DNA of 64,000 bases. Source: Eubacteriales bacterium mix99 (GTDB taxonomy: Bacteria > Bacillota > Clostridia > Caldicoprobacterales > DTU083). Shown in pieces: positions 18,505 to 27,794 of this stretch. Position numbers and translations under genes: made by a program. The stretch's first letter is position 1; every line of letters starts with the position of its first letter. Where the stretch lies: the NCBI GenBank assembly GCA_038396605.1, contig CP121690.1:3066356-3130355 (forward strand), in the 5' to 3' direction. Under the pieces are notes generated by a model, which did not search any database, was not told where the DNA came from, and was given only the letters and a program-made list of their open reading frames with translations.

Positions 18505-19302
18505 CTAAAAGTCATACATCATGCTATCGATTGCCCCGTCAATGGACTGCCCGCCGTCCACCACAAAAGTCTGACCAACGATAAAACGTGATTTCTCTTC
18601 ATCCGCCAGCAACAGTGCGACGGGGACAATATCAGACGGCTGTCCCAATACACCTGCCGGGATTTTCCTCTGAAAAGCGGCGATTTGCTCAGCGGTATAG
18701 CGGGTGGTGAGCTTGGTCTGAATAAAGCCCGGTGCAATCCCGTTGACACGAATACCGTATTTTGCAACCTCAACACCCAGTGCCTTGGTGAACATATTCA
18801 TGCCGGCTTTGCCCGCACAATAAGGCAGTGCCTTTCGTTTTACCCAGGTAACCTGGCTATGGACAGAACTGATATTGATAATCCTGCCCTTTGCCTGTTT
18901 ATCGATCATATCCTTCACTGCGAACCGTGCGCAATAAGCGGCGGAGCTGAGATTCAGACGGATCTGACGGTCCCAGTATTCCACCGTCATTTCATCAAAT
19001 CCGCCAGCCGGAATATCCTGGGCGCCGCCGGCGTTATTGATCAAAACATCGATTCTTCCGGTGTCTCCGATAAAAGAATCCAGCATCCGCCGGCAGTCCG
19101 CACTGCTGCTGACATCTGCCTGATAGAGCGCCGCGTCTGCGCCTGCCCCACGTATCTCCTCCGCAACAGTCTGCGCTCCCGGTTCGTCGCTGAAATAGTT
19201 TACCCCCACAAAGGCGTATCCCTCCCGGGCGAACGCTTTTGCCAAAGCTGCGCCGATTCCTCGTGAAGCGCCTGTAATGAGAATGTTCTTTCCGTTGTTC
19301 AT
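18505..19302 (-). CDS. Short-chain dehydrogenase/reductase
   Basis: Cytoplasmic NAD(P)-dependent oxidoreductase, 265 aa from the ATG at 19300-19302 (AAGGAG upstream). Classical SDR motifs are the cofactor loop ITGASRGIGAAL (residues 8-19), LINNAGGAQ (about 90), the catalytic Ser in INISSVHSQ (about 143), the YxxxK pair in LPYCAGKAG (about 158) and the C-terminal VVDGGQSIDG. It lies 26 bp before the dehydratase gene. In the non-phosphorylating rhamnose and fucose pathways, SDRs oxidise a 2-keto-3-deoxy acid or the starting sugar; either step would fit here. Confidence 0.88.
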   Translation of the reverse strand: MNNGKNILITGASRGIGAALAKAFAREGYAFVGVNYFSDEPGAQTVAEEIRGAGADAALYQADVSSSADCRRMLDSFIGDTGRIDVLINNAGGAQDIPAGGFDEMTVEYWDRQIRLNLSSAAYCARFAVKDMIDKQAKGRIINISSVHSQVTWVKRKALPYCAGKAGMNMFTKALGVEVAKYGIRVNGIAPGFIQTKLTTRYTAEQIAAFQRKIPAGVLGQPSDIVPVALLLADEEKSRFIVGQTFVVDGGQSIDGAIDSMMYDF

Positions 19303-19342
19303 CGTTCTCCTTCTTTCCTTGTGACGGTAATCGCTTTCCATG

Positions 19343-21289
19343 TCATTCCATTTTCATGCCTCGATCAAGCTCCGACCAATCATTCAAGGTGCGCAGGATC
19401 TCCATACGAAATGCGCAGGGCCAGGCTACGAGCCATTGTGACGGCTGGAACGGAGTCAGGGTCTTTCTGCCCCAGCGAGTGTGGAAGACCGCTTCATCCT
19501 GGGACCCGGCCGGCCGGACCCGCCCCGCGATGCAAAGCGTTCCGTCCGAAACCAGCTGTGTCGTGCTGCACCAAAACGCCATCGCCCGTTCCTTCCACTG
19601 GATATTCCCTGTATATTTCGCCAGTTCCAGAAAAGAAAGAACATCATGCAATGCATATTGGTCGATTGCGTTGTGAGCAGCGGAAACCGCCGTCATGCCG
19701 AATGTGTCATAATTCATTTCACCTAAAACAGTGTTTCCTGGATAATGAACCTTGTAATGCATCATCCATGTACTGAGGTACCAGGCGACATTTTCCGCCT
19801 TCTCAAGATAAGCGTTTTCCTTTGTCTGGCGATAAAGGGCCAGGGCAGCCGCAAGCAAAGGGCTGGAGGATTCTTTATCTATACAGTAAGTATCCAGGGC
19901 GCCGGCCGTGGTAAAGCCCCTTTCATCCAATTCCCTGTAATAGAAATCGAATCCGCGCCGGGCGCTTTCCAGATAAGAAGCGTCGCCGGTCAACCGATAA
20001 GCCGTAAGCAACGGCGGGATCAGGAAGCAACCGACTGTGCCGCCTTCCCGAGTGATTTCCCCCCGGCGATTCCAGCTTTTTGCAAAGGATCCGTTCGGCT
20101 TTTGCGCGTCACGGACAAAATTACAGATCCCCATTGCCGTTTCCCGATATTCCGGGCGGGAAATCCCCGCCCGGCGCGTCAGTTCCTCCGCTTCAAAAAA
20201 ACCCTGAGCCGCTCCGCCGAGGTTACAGGCATCGATGTGAAATTCCCGGATCCCATTACGGTACATTGCGGCTTCCGGCATATACGAAGTGTCGGCCCGT
20301 TCCTCCGGTTCACCGTCTGTGGCAAGACCGTCCGCCGTCTCCTGCGGGGCCTTATCAAATTTAATCAGCATCAGGCCGTTTGGCAGGCGGGCAAATTTTA
20401 CCCAACTGTCCAGGGCGGTAATCGCCTTGTCCCTGGCATCTTTGTCTCCGTTACGAAGATACTCCCACAAAAGTGCGCAGCTGATGGACGCATTCTGTCC
20501 GACCCAACCGATTTCATATTGGATTTCGTCACGCTTTGCATAATAACAGGTGGACGGATACCATTGCAAGCCGCGGTTAAACGCACAGAAACCGTTTTTG
20601 GCCCCGGTCCAGAGGCTTTTGAAATAAGCAACGCCAAATCGGTACAGATCCCTGGAAGGCATGGAAGGACGCAAAGAATGAGCGTAATGCCTCCACGCAA
20701 AATCCAGCAGGGCAGGATATCGCATTCTGGGTTTACCGCCCTGATGGACATGAATCACCGCCTGAAAATCGCAGCGGGATTTCATTGCGCCCGAATAAGC
20801 TTCCTCCCAATAATGGCGCATCAAAACCCGGGGCCCCTCCTGTTCCGGCCAGATCAAAGCATGTCGGGTGTGCTCGCCTTCGCGCCATTGCGAGCAGCTG
20901 ACCGCGTCATTCTCCTCCGCCATCAGCGCGGCCGACCACTCGCCCCATTCCGAATAGGTACAGGCGGGAATTGTACAGCGATGCCAGGCAAATGTCCATG
21001 GAATGCCTCCGTCGCGGTCACCCAAATATTCCGGACTGTCCCCCCATCCGTTTCCGTTGTAGCTGACTGCCGGAATCATGGTGAACGTGGCGGGAGCATC
21101 CGTATCAAATTCCATGCGCATCTCACTTGTCGGTGCGGAAGTATGACGCTCCCACAACCATGCGCCTGTCTCCAGCACGGTGAAGCGATCCTCACAATCC
21201 TCCCGTGGAAGAACGGTGAGAACCGTTGTTTCACCGCTTTTCAGGACCCAGTTATCTTCGGACCGGTAAAAGCTGATTTTTTGTGTCAT
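19343..21289 (-). CDS. Putative (alpha/alpha)6-barrel glycoside hydrolase
   Basis: A 648-aa protein without signal peptide, so intracellular. The first ~200 residues are beta-rich. From about residue 230 come repeated helical hairpins (SISCALLWEYLRNGD, ITREGGTVGCFLIPPLLTAYRLTGDASYLESA, LAAALALYRQTKENAYLEKAENVAWYL), the pattern of six-hairpin glycosidases and C5-epimerases. I cannot assign a GH family. The ATG at 21287-21289 has AAAGGAG. It is placed between the sugar importer and the SDR, so it probably trims an imported oligosaccharide or glycoside before oxidation. Acidic residues in DACNLGGAAQGFFEAEEL and TYCIDKESSSPL are possible active-site candidates only. Confidence 0.55.
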   Translation of the reverse strand: MTQKISFYRSEDNWVLKSGETTVLTVLPREDCEDRFTVLETGAWLWERHTSAPTSEMRMEFDTDAPATFTMIPAVSYNGNGWGDSPEYLGDRDGGIPWTFAWHRCTIPACTYSEWGEWSAALMAEENDAVSCSQWREGEHTRHALIWPEQEGPRVLMRHYWEEAYSGAMKSRCDFQAVIHVHQGGKPRMRYPALLDFAWRHYAHSLRPSMPSRDLYRFGVAYFKSLWTGAKNGFCAFNRGLQWYPSTCYYAKRDEIQYEIGWVGQNASISCALLWEYLRNGDKDARDKAITALDSWVKFARLPNGLMLIKFDKAPQETADGLATDGEPEERADTSYMPEAAMYRNGIREFHIDACNLGGAAQGFFEAEELTRRAGISRPEYRETAMGICNFVRDAQKPNGSFAKSWNRRGEITREGGTVGCFLIPPLLTAYRLTGDASYLESARRGFDFYYRELDERGFTTAGALDTYCIDKESSSPLLAAALALYRQTKENAYLEKAENVAWYLSTWMMHYKVHYPGNTVLGEMNYDTFGMTAVSAAHNAIDQYALHDVLSFLELAKYTGNIQWKERAMAFWCSTTQLVSDGTLCIAGRVRPAGSQDEAVFHTRWGRKTLTPFQPSQWLVAWPCAFRMEILRTLNDWSELDRGMKME

Positions 21290-21380
21290 GGTTATACTCC
21301 TTTATCCATTGGAAAACACTTACGCAGAATCCCGGCTGTTTCTTCCCAATCCAACCGCCGGGATATAGAGACCGCTGCTG

Positions 21381-22991
21381 TCAGTTTTTCATATAACGAT
21401 CATAAGCGATCTGTGTGATTTCCTTCGCTCTGTCAAAGCTCCTGTCTTTCAGCCCCTGAAGGTATTCATCATACTGATCCAGCGGCTTCGCTCCGGTAAT
21501 AAATTGAAGCATCATTTCCGAAACGTATGAGGATACCTCGGTAATAATCTCCGACCGCTCCTTCGTTTCCTCCGGTGTCAGCTGCAATTCCGGCATGGAA
21601 TAGATGCTGTCTACTTTATCGTCATCGCTCCACAGTTTACGGAAGGCCAGGCTGTCCGCATCCTTGATGACGCCGGGCAGACATTTGGTATCGGGGATGA
21701 CCGCTTTGGGACCAAAATGGATGCGATGTACATAGGCAACCTGAGAAAGCGTCAGACCATCCGGATTGTCCAGCATCAGGTCGGTATACTGTGGTTCGCC
21801 ATCCACCATATTCCAGGCTTCGCCTTCCACACCGTAGTTATAGGTCATCATTCCTTCTTCGGAATAGCCATAATTCAGGAATTTGACCGCCGCTTCCACA
21901 TTTTTGCAGTTGGAACTGATGGCTGTGTCGTAACCCGATGTGGCACGATTCTGGGAAGGACCGTTATGGAGTTGTTGATCCTCCGTTAAACGCGGATTCG
22001 GACAGGAAGTGAACTCAAAATCCTGCAATTGCTGCGCCCGGCTGTATTGGTTGTCTACGGACTGGCTGTAGCAGCCCAGCTTCCCGCTGTCGAACAGGGT
22101 ATTGACTTCTTCCGCCTTCAGGGAGGCAAAATCCTTGGTTAAATAACCCTTATCATACCAATCATGCATTTGAGTCAGGAACGCTTTGAAGTTCTCATTG
22201 TCATAATAATGCTTGACAACTCCGTTATCCACATACCAATCTCCCATCATATCGTACATGCCCATCCAGAGATTGCGATCCCCCCCCGTACCGATAGTGA
22301 AAAAAAACGGCGCGGCATCCGGTTTCTTCTCCTGAATGGCTTGAAAGTATGCTTCATAGTCATCCAGCGTTTTCGGTATGTCCATGTTGAATTCCCGGAG
22401 CCAGTCCTGACGGACCATGGGACGGTAATACGGAATATCAATTTCCGTATCGATTCGGTTAAAGGTGATGACCTTATCGTCTTTATAGATCTCGCGGTGG
22501 ATATCCTCGTCTTCATTGATTAAGGCGAGATAATCCGGCGCGCATTCTTTCAGATATGGCGTCAGGTCAACATAGGCGCCATCCTCGTATCCTTTGTAAA
22601 CACCGCCGTTGTAATAGGACGCATACTGAATCATATCCGGCAGATCGCCGCCGCTCATCAGTACATTAAACTGCTCCTTCGCTTTTCCTACCGCCGGATG
22701 GGTAAACTTGATCTTGACACCCGTTACTTCCTCTGCTTTTTTATATGCGGTATTTTCCGCATAGCTGTCGATTACCTGTAACGCGGGGGCTGCGATCGGC
22801 ATCCAGTATTCCAGGGTTACGGAGCCGTCGGTAACAGCCGGGTACAGTTCCTTTTCCACCTCAGAACTTTCGGCCGGAGTGCTTTCCGGCTGGTCCGAGG
22901 CAGGCGGGGACGACGGCGTCGCGCCTTTTCCACAGCCTCCCAACAGTGCTGTCACTGCGATGAGCGACAGGATTCGATACTTTTTTTTCAT
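21381..22991 (-). CDS. Extracellular solute-binding lipoprotein, LplA-like (system 1)
   Basis: Carbohydrate receptor of a CUT1-type importer, 536 aa, lipid-anchored outside the membrane. Signal peptide with lipobox LLGGCG (Cys about 20) followed by a Pro/Ser-rich linker. The mature protein shows type 1 extracellular binding motifs, for example EYWMPIAAPA, FNVLMSGGDLPDMIQYAS, and the aromatic-rich DRNLWMGMYDMMGDWYV. Large receptors of 500-560 aa with LplB/LplC permeases usually handle oligosaccharides or uronides. The ATG at 22989-22991 has AAAGGAG. It follows the two permease genes on the same strand, so here the order is permease-permease-receptor, unlike systems 2 and 3 where the receptor comes first. 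Confidence 0.9.
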   Translation of the reverse strand: MKKKYRILSLIAVTALLGGCGKGATPSSPPASDQPESTPAESSEVEKELYPAVTDGSVTLEYWMPIAAPALQVIDSYAENTAYKKAEEVTGVKIKFTHPAVGKAKEQFNVLMSGGDLPDMIQYASYYNGGVYKGYEDGAYVDLTPYLKECAPDYLALINEDEDIHREIYKDDKVITFNRIDTEIDIPYYRPMVRQDWLREFNMDIPKTLDDYEAYFQAIQEKKPDAAPFFFTIGTGGDRNLWMGMYDMMGDWYVDNGVVKHYYDNENFKAFLTQMHDWYDKGYLTKDFASLKAEEVNTLFDSGKLGCYSQSVDNQYSRAQQLQDFEFTSCPNPRLTEDQQLHNGPSQNRATSGYDTAISSNCKNVEAAVKFLNYGYSEEGMMTYNYGVEGEAWNMVDGEPQYTDLMLDNPDGLTLSQVAYVHRIHFGPKAVIPDTKCLPGVIKDADSLAFRKLWSDDDKVDSIYSMPELQLTPEETKERSEIITEVSSYVSEMMLQFITGAKPLDQYDEYLQGLKDRSFDRAKEITQIAYDRYMKN

Positions 22992-23054
22992 GATAACTCT
23001 CCTTTTTTGCTTTATTTCACTGCCTTATGGCAGCAATAGCCTTCATTTTCCCGC

Positions 23055-23942
23055 TCATTCCTTGAGCGAGCCCATCATTACCCCTGTAATAAAATAGCGC
23101 TGAGCAAAGGGATATACGCACAGAATCGGAACCGTGGAAACAATGATCGTACAATATTTTATGATCTGGTCCAGGCGGTAGAAATCGTTCCCCGCACCGC
23201 CTTCCCCTCCGAGACCTGTCGGGGAATTTGCCACCAGAATTTCCTGGAGAAAAAGCTGCAGCGGATATTTGGATCGATCCTTTAAATAGATCATCGCATG
23301 GAACCAGCTGTTCCATTTGCCTACCAGATAATAGAGGGCAATGACCGCAAAGGTCGCCTTGGTGACCGGGAAAATAATCCTCCACAGAATGGTCCAGTGA
23401 TTCGCTCCGTCGATTTTTGCCGATTCCTCCAGACTGGCAGGTACCTGCAGGAAAGACGTCCGCATGACAACAAGATTCCATGTGCCGATGGCAGCGGGAA
23501 GGATCAGCGCCAGGCGGCTGTTATACAGGCCCAGAGTCTTAACCAGCAGAAAGTCAGGGATCATCCCTGCGTTGACGTACATGGTCAAAACGAAAAAAGG
23601 GAGAAGAAACTTTCGCAGGTATAAATTCCGCCGGGAAGTTACATAGGCGCCCAGCGTGGTAATAAACATGCTGAAAACAGTCCCGGCGCCGACATAGAAC
23701 AGGGTATTGGTATAACCGGTCACGATATTCTTGTTTTTAAATACCGCTTCATACCCCTCCAGACTAAAACCGTTCGGAAGCAGCAATGCCCCCGTATGCA
23801 CCATCAACTTCGCGGGATTGCTGAAAGATGCCATCAGAACATACCACACCGGGTAAAGAAACAACAGACTCAGAATCCCAACCAACAAATAATTGACGAT
23901 GTCAAACACAAGATCTCCTGCCGTTTTGCTCTTCATTTTCAA
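23055..23942 (-). CDS. Carbohydrate ABC permease, LplC/YtcP-like (system 1)
   Basis: Inner-membrane permease, about 295 aa and six membrane segments. The N-terminal helix is VNYLLVGILSLLFLYPVWYVLMASF. The cytoplasmic EAA loop that docks the ATPase reads VPASLEESAKIDGANHWTILWRIIFP (EESAKIDGA core). The C-terminus RYFITGVMMGSLKE is the family ending. The best start is TTG at 23940-23942, with AAGGAGG seven bases upstream; ATG two codons later is the alternative. No ATPase gene occurs in this system, so a shared MsmX/MsiK-type ATPase encoded elsewhere is expected. Confidence 0.9.
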   Translation of the reverse strand: MKMKSKTAGDLVFDIVNYLLVGILSLLFLYPVWYVLMASFSNPAKLMVHTGALLLPNGFSLEGYEAVFKNKNIVTGYTNTLFYVGAGTVFSMFITTLGAYVTSRRNLYLRKFLLPFFVLTMYVNAGMIPDFLLVKTLGLYNSRLALILPAAIGTWNLVVMRTSFLQVPASLEESAKIDGANHWTILWRIIFPVTKATFAVIALYYLVGKWNSWFHAMIYLKDRSKYPLQLFLQEILVANSPTGLGGEGGAGNDFYRLDQIIKYCTIIVSTVPILCVYPFAQRYFITGVMMGSLKE

Positions 23943-23960
23943 ACTGCTCCCTCCTTTGTG

Positions 23961-24935
23961 TTACCAGAGACTGGCTTCGGTTAATTTTCGTGAAAGACTG
24001 TTGAACAGGATCAGGGACGCGATGTTGACCACAGAGTTAAATAGCCCAACCGCCGTTCCGTAACTGTAATTGGCATTTTGTAAGCCGGCGCGGTAGACAT
24101 AGCTGGAAATGACATCTGCCTTTTCCATTGTCAGAGGATTATACAGAAGGATAACCTTTTCAAATCCGACACTGAGGACACTGCCCAGCCGCATGATCAA
24201 CTGAATGGCAATGACCGGGATAATTCCCGGAAGGGTGATGTGCCAGATCCGCTGAAACCGCCCCGCTCCGTCGATATAAGCGGCTTCGTAAAGATTGGGA
24301 TCAATGGAAGATAATGTCGCCAAATAAATAATGCTGCTCCAACCTATGCCTTGCCAGATGCCGCTTCCGATAAAGATCGTGTAGAACAGATCCGGATCGG
24401 AGAGGAGATCCATACGTTCCGCCGCGCCAAACAGCATGCGGACATCATTGAACAGACCGTTGCTCCGGCAAAAATCAGAAATCATCCCGCAAACAACCAC
24501 CATTGAAATAAAATGGGGCATATAGCTGATGGTCTGGGCTGTCTTTTTATACCATCTGGCCGACAACTCATTGACCATCAACGCAAACAGTATAGGCGTC
24601 GGAAACGAGAAGAGAACGGACAGCATACTGATCGAAAAGGTATTACGAACAACACGCCAACAGTTGGGGCTTTTGAAAAAGCGAAGAAAATTTTCAAACC
24701 CGACCCATTCGCTTCCGGAAAACCCCTTAAACATGTTGTAATCCTGAAAGGCAATCGCCAGCCCGGGCAGCGGGGCGTATTGGAAGAGAATATACCAGAG
24801 GACCACCGGTAGCGCCATCCAATAAAGACCTTTATTCGCAATAAAATCCCTTTTTACCTTTTGAAACACATTCTGCCTGGCTGCGGGCGGACAATAACTG
24901 GCGACCGCATTTTCACCTGTACCGTGCCTTGCCAA
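23961..24935 (-). CDS. Carbohydrate ABC permease, LplB/YteP-like (system 1)
   Basis: Inner-membrane permease of the same importer, about 324 aa. Membrane segments include ALPVVLWYILFQYAPLPGLAIAF and SMLSVLFSFPTPILFALMVNEL. The EAA loop is LYEAAYIDGAGRFQRIWHITLP and the ending SRKLTEASLW is typical of LplB homologues. I place the start at TTG 24933-24935 because AAGGGGG lies about seven bases upstream; a TTG 16 codons earlier has no ribosome site. It is the first gene of the transporter on the minus strand and is transcribed divergently from the AraC sensor-regulator at 25470. Confidence 0.87.
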   Translation of the reverse strand: MARHGTGENAVASYCPPAARQNVFQKVKRDFIANKGLYWMALPVVLWYILFQYAPLPGLAIAFQDYNMFKGFSGSEWVGFENFLRFFKSPNCWRVVRNTFSISMLSVLFSFPTPILFALMVNELSARWYKKTAQTISYMPHFISMVVVCGMISDFCRSNGLFNDVRMLFGAAERMDLLSDPDLFYTIFIGSGIWQGIGWSSIIYLATLSSIDPNLYEAAYIDGAGRFQRIWHITLPGIIPVIAIQLIMRLGSVLSVGFEKVILLYNPLTMEKADVISSYVYRAGLQNANYSYGTAVGLFNSVVNIASLILFNSLSRKLTEASLW

Positions 24936-24990
24936 GAAAAAACCCCCTTCGTTCGTGTGAGATACCTGTGCGCAGGATATCAATGCAATA

Positions 24991-25028
24991 GAATAACTTA
25001 AGAGAATAACTTAAAGAGAATAACTTAA
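24991..25028. repeat. Three direct repeats of GAATAACTTAA
   Basis: Exact 11-base copies at 24991-25001, 25004-25014 and 25018-25028, spaced 13 and 14 bases apart, just upstream of the permease start on the minus strand. The position fits an activator site array or a local slippage expansion. Confidence 0.75.
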
Positions 25029-25304
25029 GTTGTGAAACATGTCTACACTGACGGACCATTGCTGACCATTGCGATTATATTACGATGGACCGCCGGAATT
25101 CAATTTGTTTTGCCTGACCCGATATGTTCTGCAGACAAATATACCGTTCATGCCCCGGCAGACAGAATGTGTTTTCGCAAACCGGATGTGTTTCCGCTGG
25201 ACCTGACAGGTTTGTTCTTCCGTACTTTCATTGAGCCTGAGGCATTTCCCGGTATTTGGGAAGCATCTGTCGTCCAGGGAACTTGTATATGCCTTCCCGT
25301 TGAG

Positions 25305-25333
25305 TTGACAGCTTCTTTCCCACACACTATACT
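25305..25333 (+). promoter_or_regulatory. Sigma-A promoter of the AraC-type regulator
   Basis: TTGACA (25305-25310), 17 bases, TATACT (25328-25333). The predicted start near 25340 leaves a leader of about 130 bases before the TTG start codon at 25470. Confidence 0.75.
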
Positions 25334-25469
25334 AAGTTATAGAAAAAGTACGCGCAATGCCAACCCATTACATCACATTTTTTTCTACGGGCAGAGAGAA
25401 GAATCTTTAATTGAAATGGTGAAAGCATTTCAAATCATCGGCTAAACGAAGAGGAACGGAGGGCTTTGC

Positions 25470-27695
25470 TTGCTGCATGTGGATAAGAGGAAAAGAAATT
25501 CTGTATTTCATTACTGGAAATCCTTTTTGGCGTTTCTTCTGCCTGTCACGTTGTTCGGCGTGTTTATTCTTACATACAATCTGAACTCCAACAGAAATGA
25601 TATCGATCAGATGCGATTGTATTCCTTTCAGCAAGCGTGTACACAACTGGGCTATATCTTTGAACGGTTTAAGAGTCAGGCTGCCGAAGCGCGTTTGGAA
25701 CTGCCTGAAGTGAATCCCGGGGAAAGCCCGGCGATCTCAGAAGAGGAAAGCCTGGTTTTGGAAAAGCTGAACGACCTGGAAAAACGGGCAAATATGGAGA
25801 GCAAAGCATTTTATTATGTGCGCGGCCAATCCGGATTATATAGCACGAAAGGAAAAAGAAGCTATGAGCAAATGCAGTCCGACTATGATTTGTTTGATTT
25901 CACCCAGGCATCTTTCTTCTCCCGGCTGAATACCTCCGTTGCTTCCTGTATCTGCCGGATTCCCTCCAAAGACAATGCAAGCGCCTTGATCGCCGTTATT
26001 TGTCCGATTCCCGGTTCAGACATCTCCCCTTATGCGGATGTGTTTTTCCTGATAGATGAAGATATCCTCATGAGGAAATTTGATGGCTATTTTGGAAATT
26101 CCACCGGCGAAATATGTGTCCTCAATAACACACTGGAAGTTGTCCTCAATACAAAGCAACCTGCCCTTTCCGCCAAATTGCTCCGCCAATATAAGGGAAT
26201 CGGATTGATCTCCGCGCCCGACTCTGACAAAGTGGTATTGCGATACAGCATCGACGGTGATCTGACCGTTATCAGTGTCATGTCAAGGCAGGAATTTTAC
26301 CAGGATATTTTCCCAAACCAGACAGTACTGCTCCTGTTGATCGTCCTGTTGATTCTCTGCTGCATCCTAATGGCTGTTCTTGGCGTGAGAAATACTTATC
26401 AGCCTATCCGAAATCTTGCACAGGATGTTCTTGGCACGGATCAGACCCATATAAATGAATTGGAATCCATCCGGAATGCATTCAATACCTCCCGGGAACA
26501 CAGCCGCAGTCTCATGCAGCAATTAAGCCAGCAGAATCAACTGCTTTCCAAGCAGTTTGTCCTGCGGCTGATCTCCGGCAAGTTCCGAAACATAGAGGAA
26601 ATCAAATATTATGCCCGCTGTTTTGGCATGGATGTCAGCCGCAGGTATTGGGTCGTGATGCAGCTGGTTTTGTCCGATCTTCCGGATTCACGCCGGATAA
26701 CGGATCAGCTGCTGGATGATTTAAATAACTTTAAAGCTCCGAATACCGACTGTCTCTGTACGGAATTCTTACTTCACCCGGGACTTTGCTGTCTGTTTCA
26801 TTTTGACTGTGACGACGACGCAGAAGGATTTTGCAAAGAACTGGCAAATCTTCTTTGCCGGTTTATTCAACAGCAGGGTCCGCCTTCCTTTCATATCGGA
26901 GTCGGTATCCCCTATACCAATCCGCTCGACGCCCGACGTTCCTCCTACGAGGCCGACGCAGCAATGGAAACTGCAAGCAATACGGAAGATCCGTATCTCT
27001 GTTTTTACCATGCGGAGCAACCTATTCAGACAGGAGATATCCGATTGCCGTCAACGGAAAAGTCCATGCTGACCACAGCCATATCTCATGGGGATACCGA
27101 TATCGCTCTTTCTGCGTTGAATTTTCTAATTGATTATATCGAAAACAATGCAAAATCCTTTATTCTGGTACGACTTTTCTGCAATGAGCTTTCGGGCATT
27201 TTGCTGCATGCTGCGCATGAAAACAAAATTTCCTATCGTAAGAATAACTGGACAGCGCTTGTTACCTATGATAATCTGGATGCGTTTCGCTCTTCCAGTA
27301 ATGAACTGGCTGCGAATCTATGCTGCCAGATTTATAGACGCCAGGAATTGGACAGCATTAAAAAGAAAAACGATGTCCTCAGCTTTATCACAAAAAATTA
27401 TACCCGCGAAGATTTTTCACTTGACCTGATCGCTGATTCCTTGAATCTGACAAAATCCAGAATCAGCACAATCCTTAAAGGAGACGTAGGAATGGGCTTC
27501 CCTCAATATATATCCCTGCTGCGAATCAACGAAGTAAAGCGGCAGCTTGTAGAAACGCAGAAGCCAATTAAGGACATCATTCACAATGTCGGATATCTGG
27601 ATGTTCCCAATTTCAGCCGCCGGTTTAAGAGCCTTATGGGGATAACACCCGGACAGTATCGCTGTATGTATCAGAATGAATCCTACAAGATATGA
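25470..27695 (+). CDS. AraC-family membrane sensor-regulator (system 1)
   Basis: A 741-aa one-component regulator that senses outside the cell and binds DNA inside. Membrane helix 1 (about residues 18-37, SFLAFLLPVTLFGVFILTYN), then an extracytoplasmic dCache-like domain of about 240 residues, membrane helix 2 (about 285-306, TVLLLLIVLLILCCILMAVLG), a cytoplasmic linker, and a C-terminal AraC domain from about 645. The AraC domain carries two helix-turn-helices (SLDLIADSLNLTKSRISTIL; QKPIKDIIHNVGYLDVPNFSRRFK). The start is TTG, seven bases after GGAGG. It is divergent from importer 1 and so probably activates it and the catabolic cluster in response to the extracellular sugar. A paralogue serves system 2. 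Confidence 0.88.
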   Translation: MLHVDKRKRNSVFHYWKSFLAFLLPVTLFGVFILTYNLNSNRNDIDQMRLYSFQQACTQLGYIFERFKSQAAEARLELPEVNPGESPAISEEESLVLEKLNDLEKRANMESKAFYYVRGQSGLYSTKGKRSYEQMQSDYDLFDFTQASFFSRLNTSVASCICRIPSKDNASALIAVICPIPGSDISPYADVFFLIDEDILMRKFDGYFGNSTGEICVLNNTLEVVLNTKQPALSAKLLRQYKGIGLISAPDSDKVVLRYSIDGDLTVISVMSRQEFYQDIFPNQTVLLLLIVLLILCCILMAVLGVRNTYQPIRNLAQDVLGTDQTHINELESIRNAFNTSREHSRSLMQQLSQQNQLLSKQFVLRLISGKFRNIEEIKYYARCFGMDVSRRYWVVMQLVLSDLPDSRRITDQLLDDLNNFKAPNTDCLCTEFLLHPGLCCLFHFDCDDDAEGFCKELANLLCRFIQQQGPPSFHIGVGIPYTNPLDARRSSYEADAAMETASNTEDPYLCFYHAEQPIQTGDIRLPSTEKSMLTTAISHGDTDIALSALNFLIDYIENNAKSFILVRLFCNELSGILLHAAHENKISYRKNNWTALVTYDNLDAFRSSSNELAANLCCQIYRRQELDSIKKKNDVLSFITKNYTREDFSLDLIADSLNLTKSRISTILKGDVGMGFPQYISLLRINEVKRQLVETQKPIKDIIHNVGYLDVPNFSRRFKSLMGITPGQYRCMYQNESYKI

Positions 27696-27794
27696 TCCAC
27701 AGATTAGGATGAGCCGGCCATCCTATACAACACTTTCTACACTTTGCCCTTTGCCTTTTTGAAAGCACCTGGAAACCAAATTCCTATTTTTATT

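Larger units (their letters stand above)
24936..25469. other. Divergent regulatory region between importer 1 and its AraC regulator
   Basis: A 534-base stretch without a supported gene. It holds three direct copies of GAATAACTTAA next to the permease gene and a consensus promoter for the regulator at 25305-25333. No terminator or RNA gene is apparent in the rest. Confidence 0.6.

Noticed and set aside
19745-21418. 557-codon plus-strand frame opposite the glycosidase candidate
   Set aside because: The minus-strand frame has the ribosome site, the coupling to neighbours and the helical-hairpin pattern; the plus frame has none.
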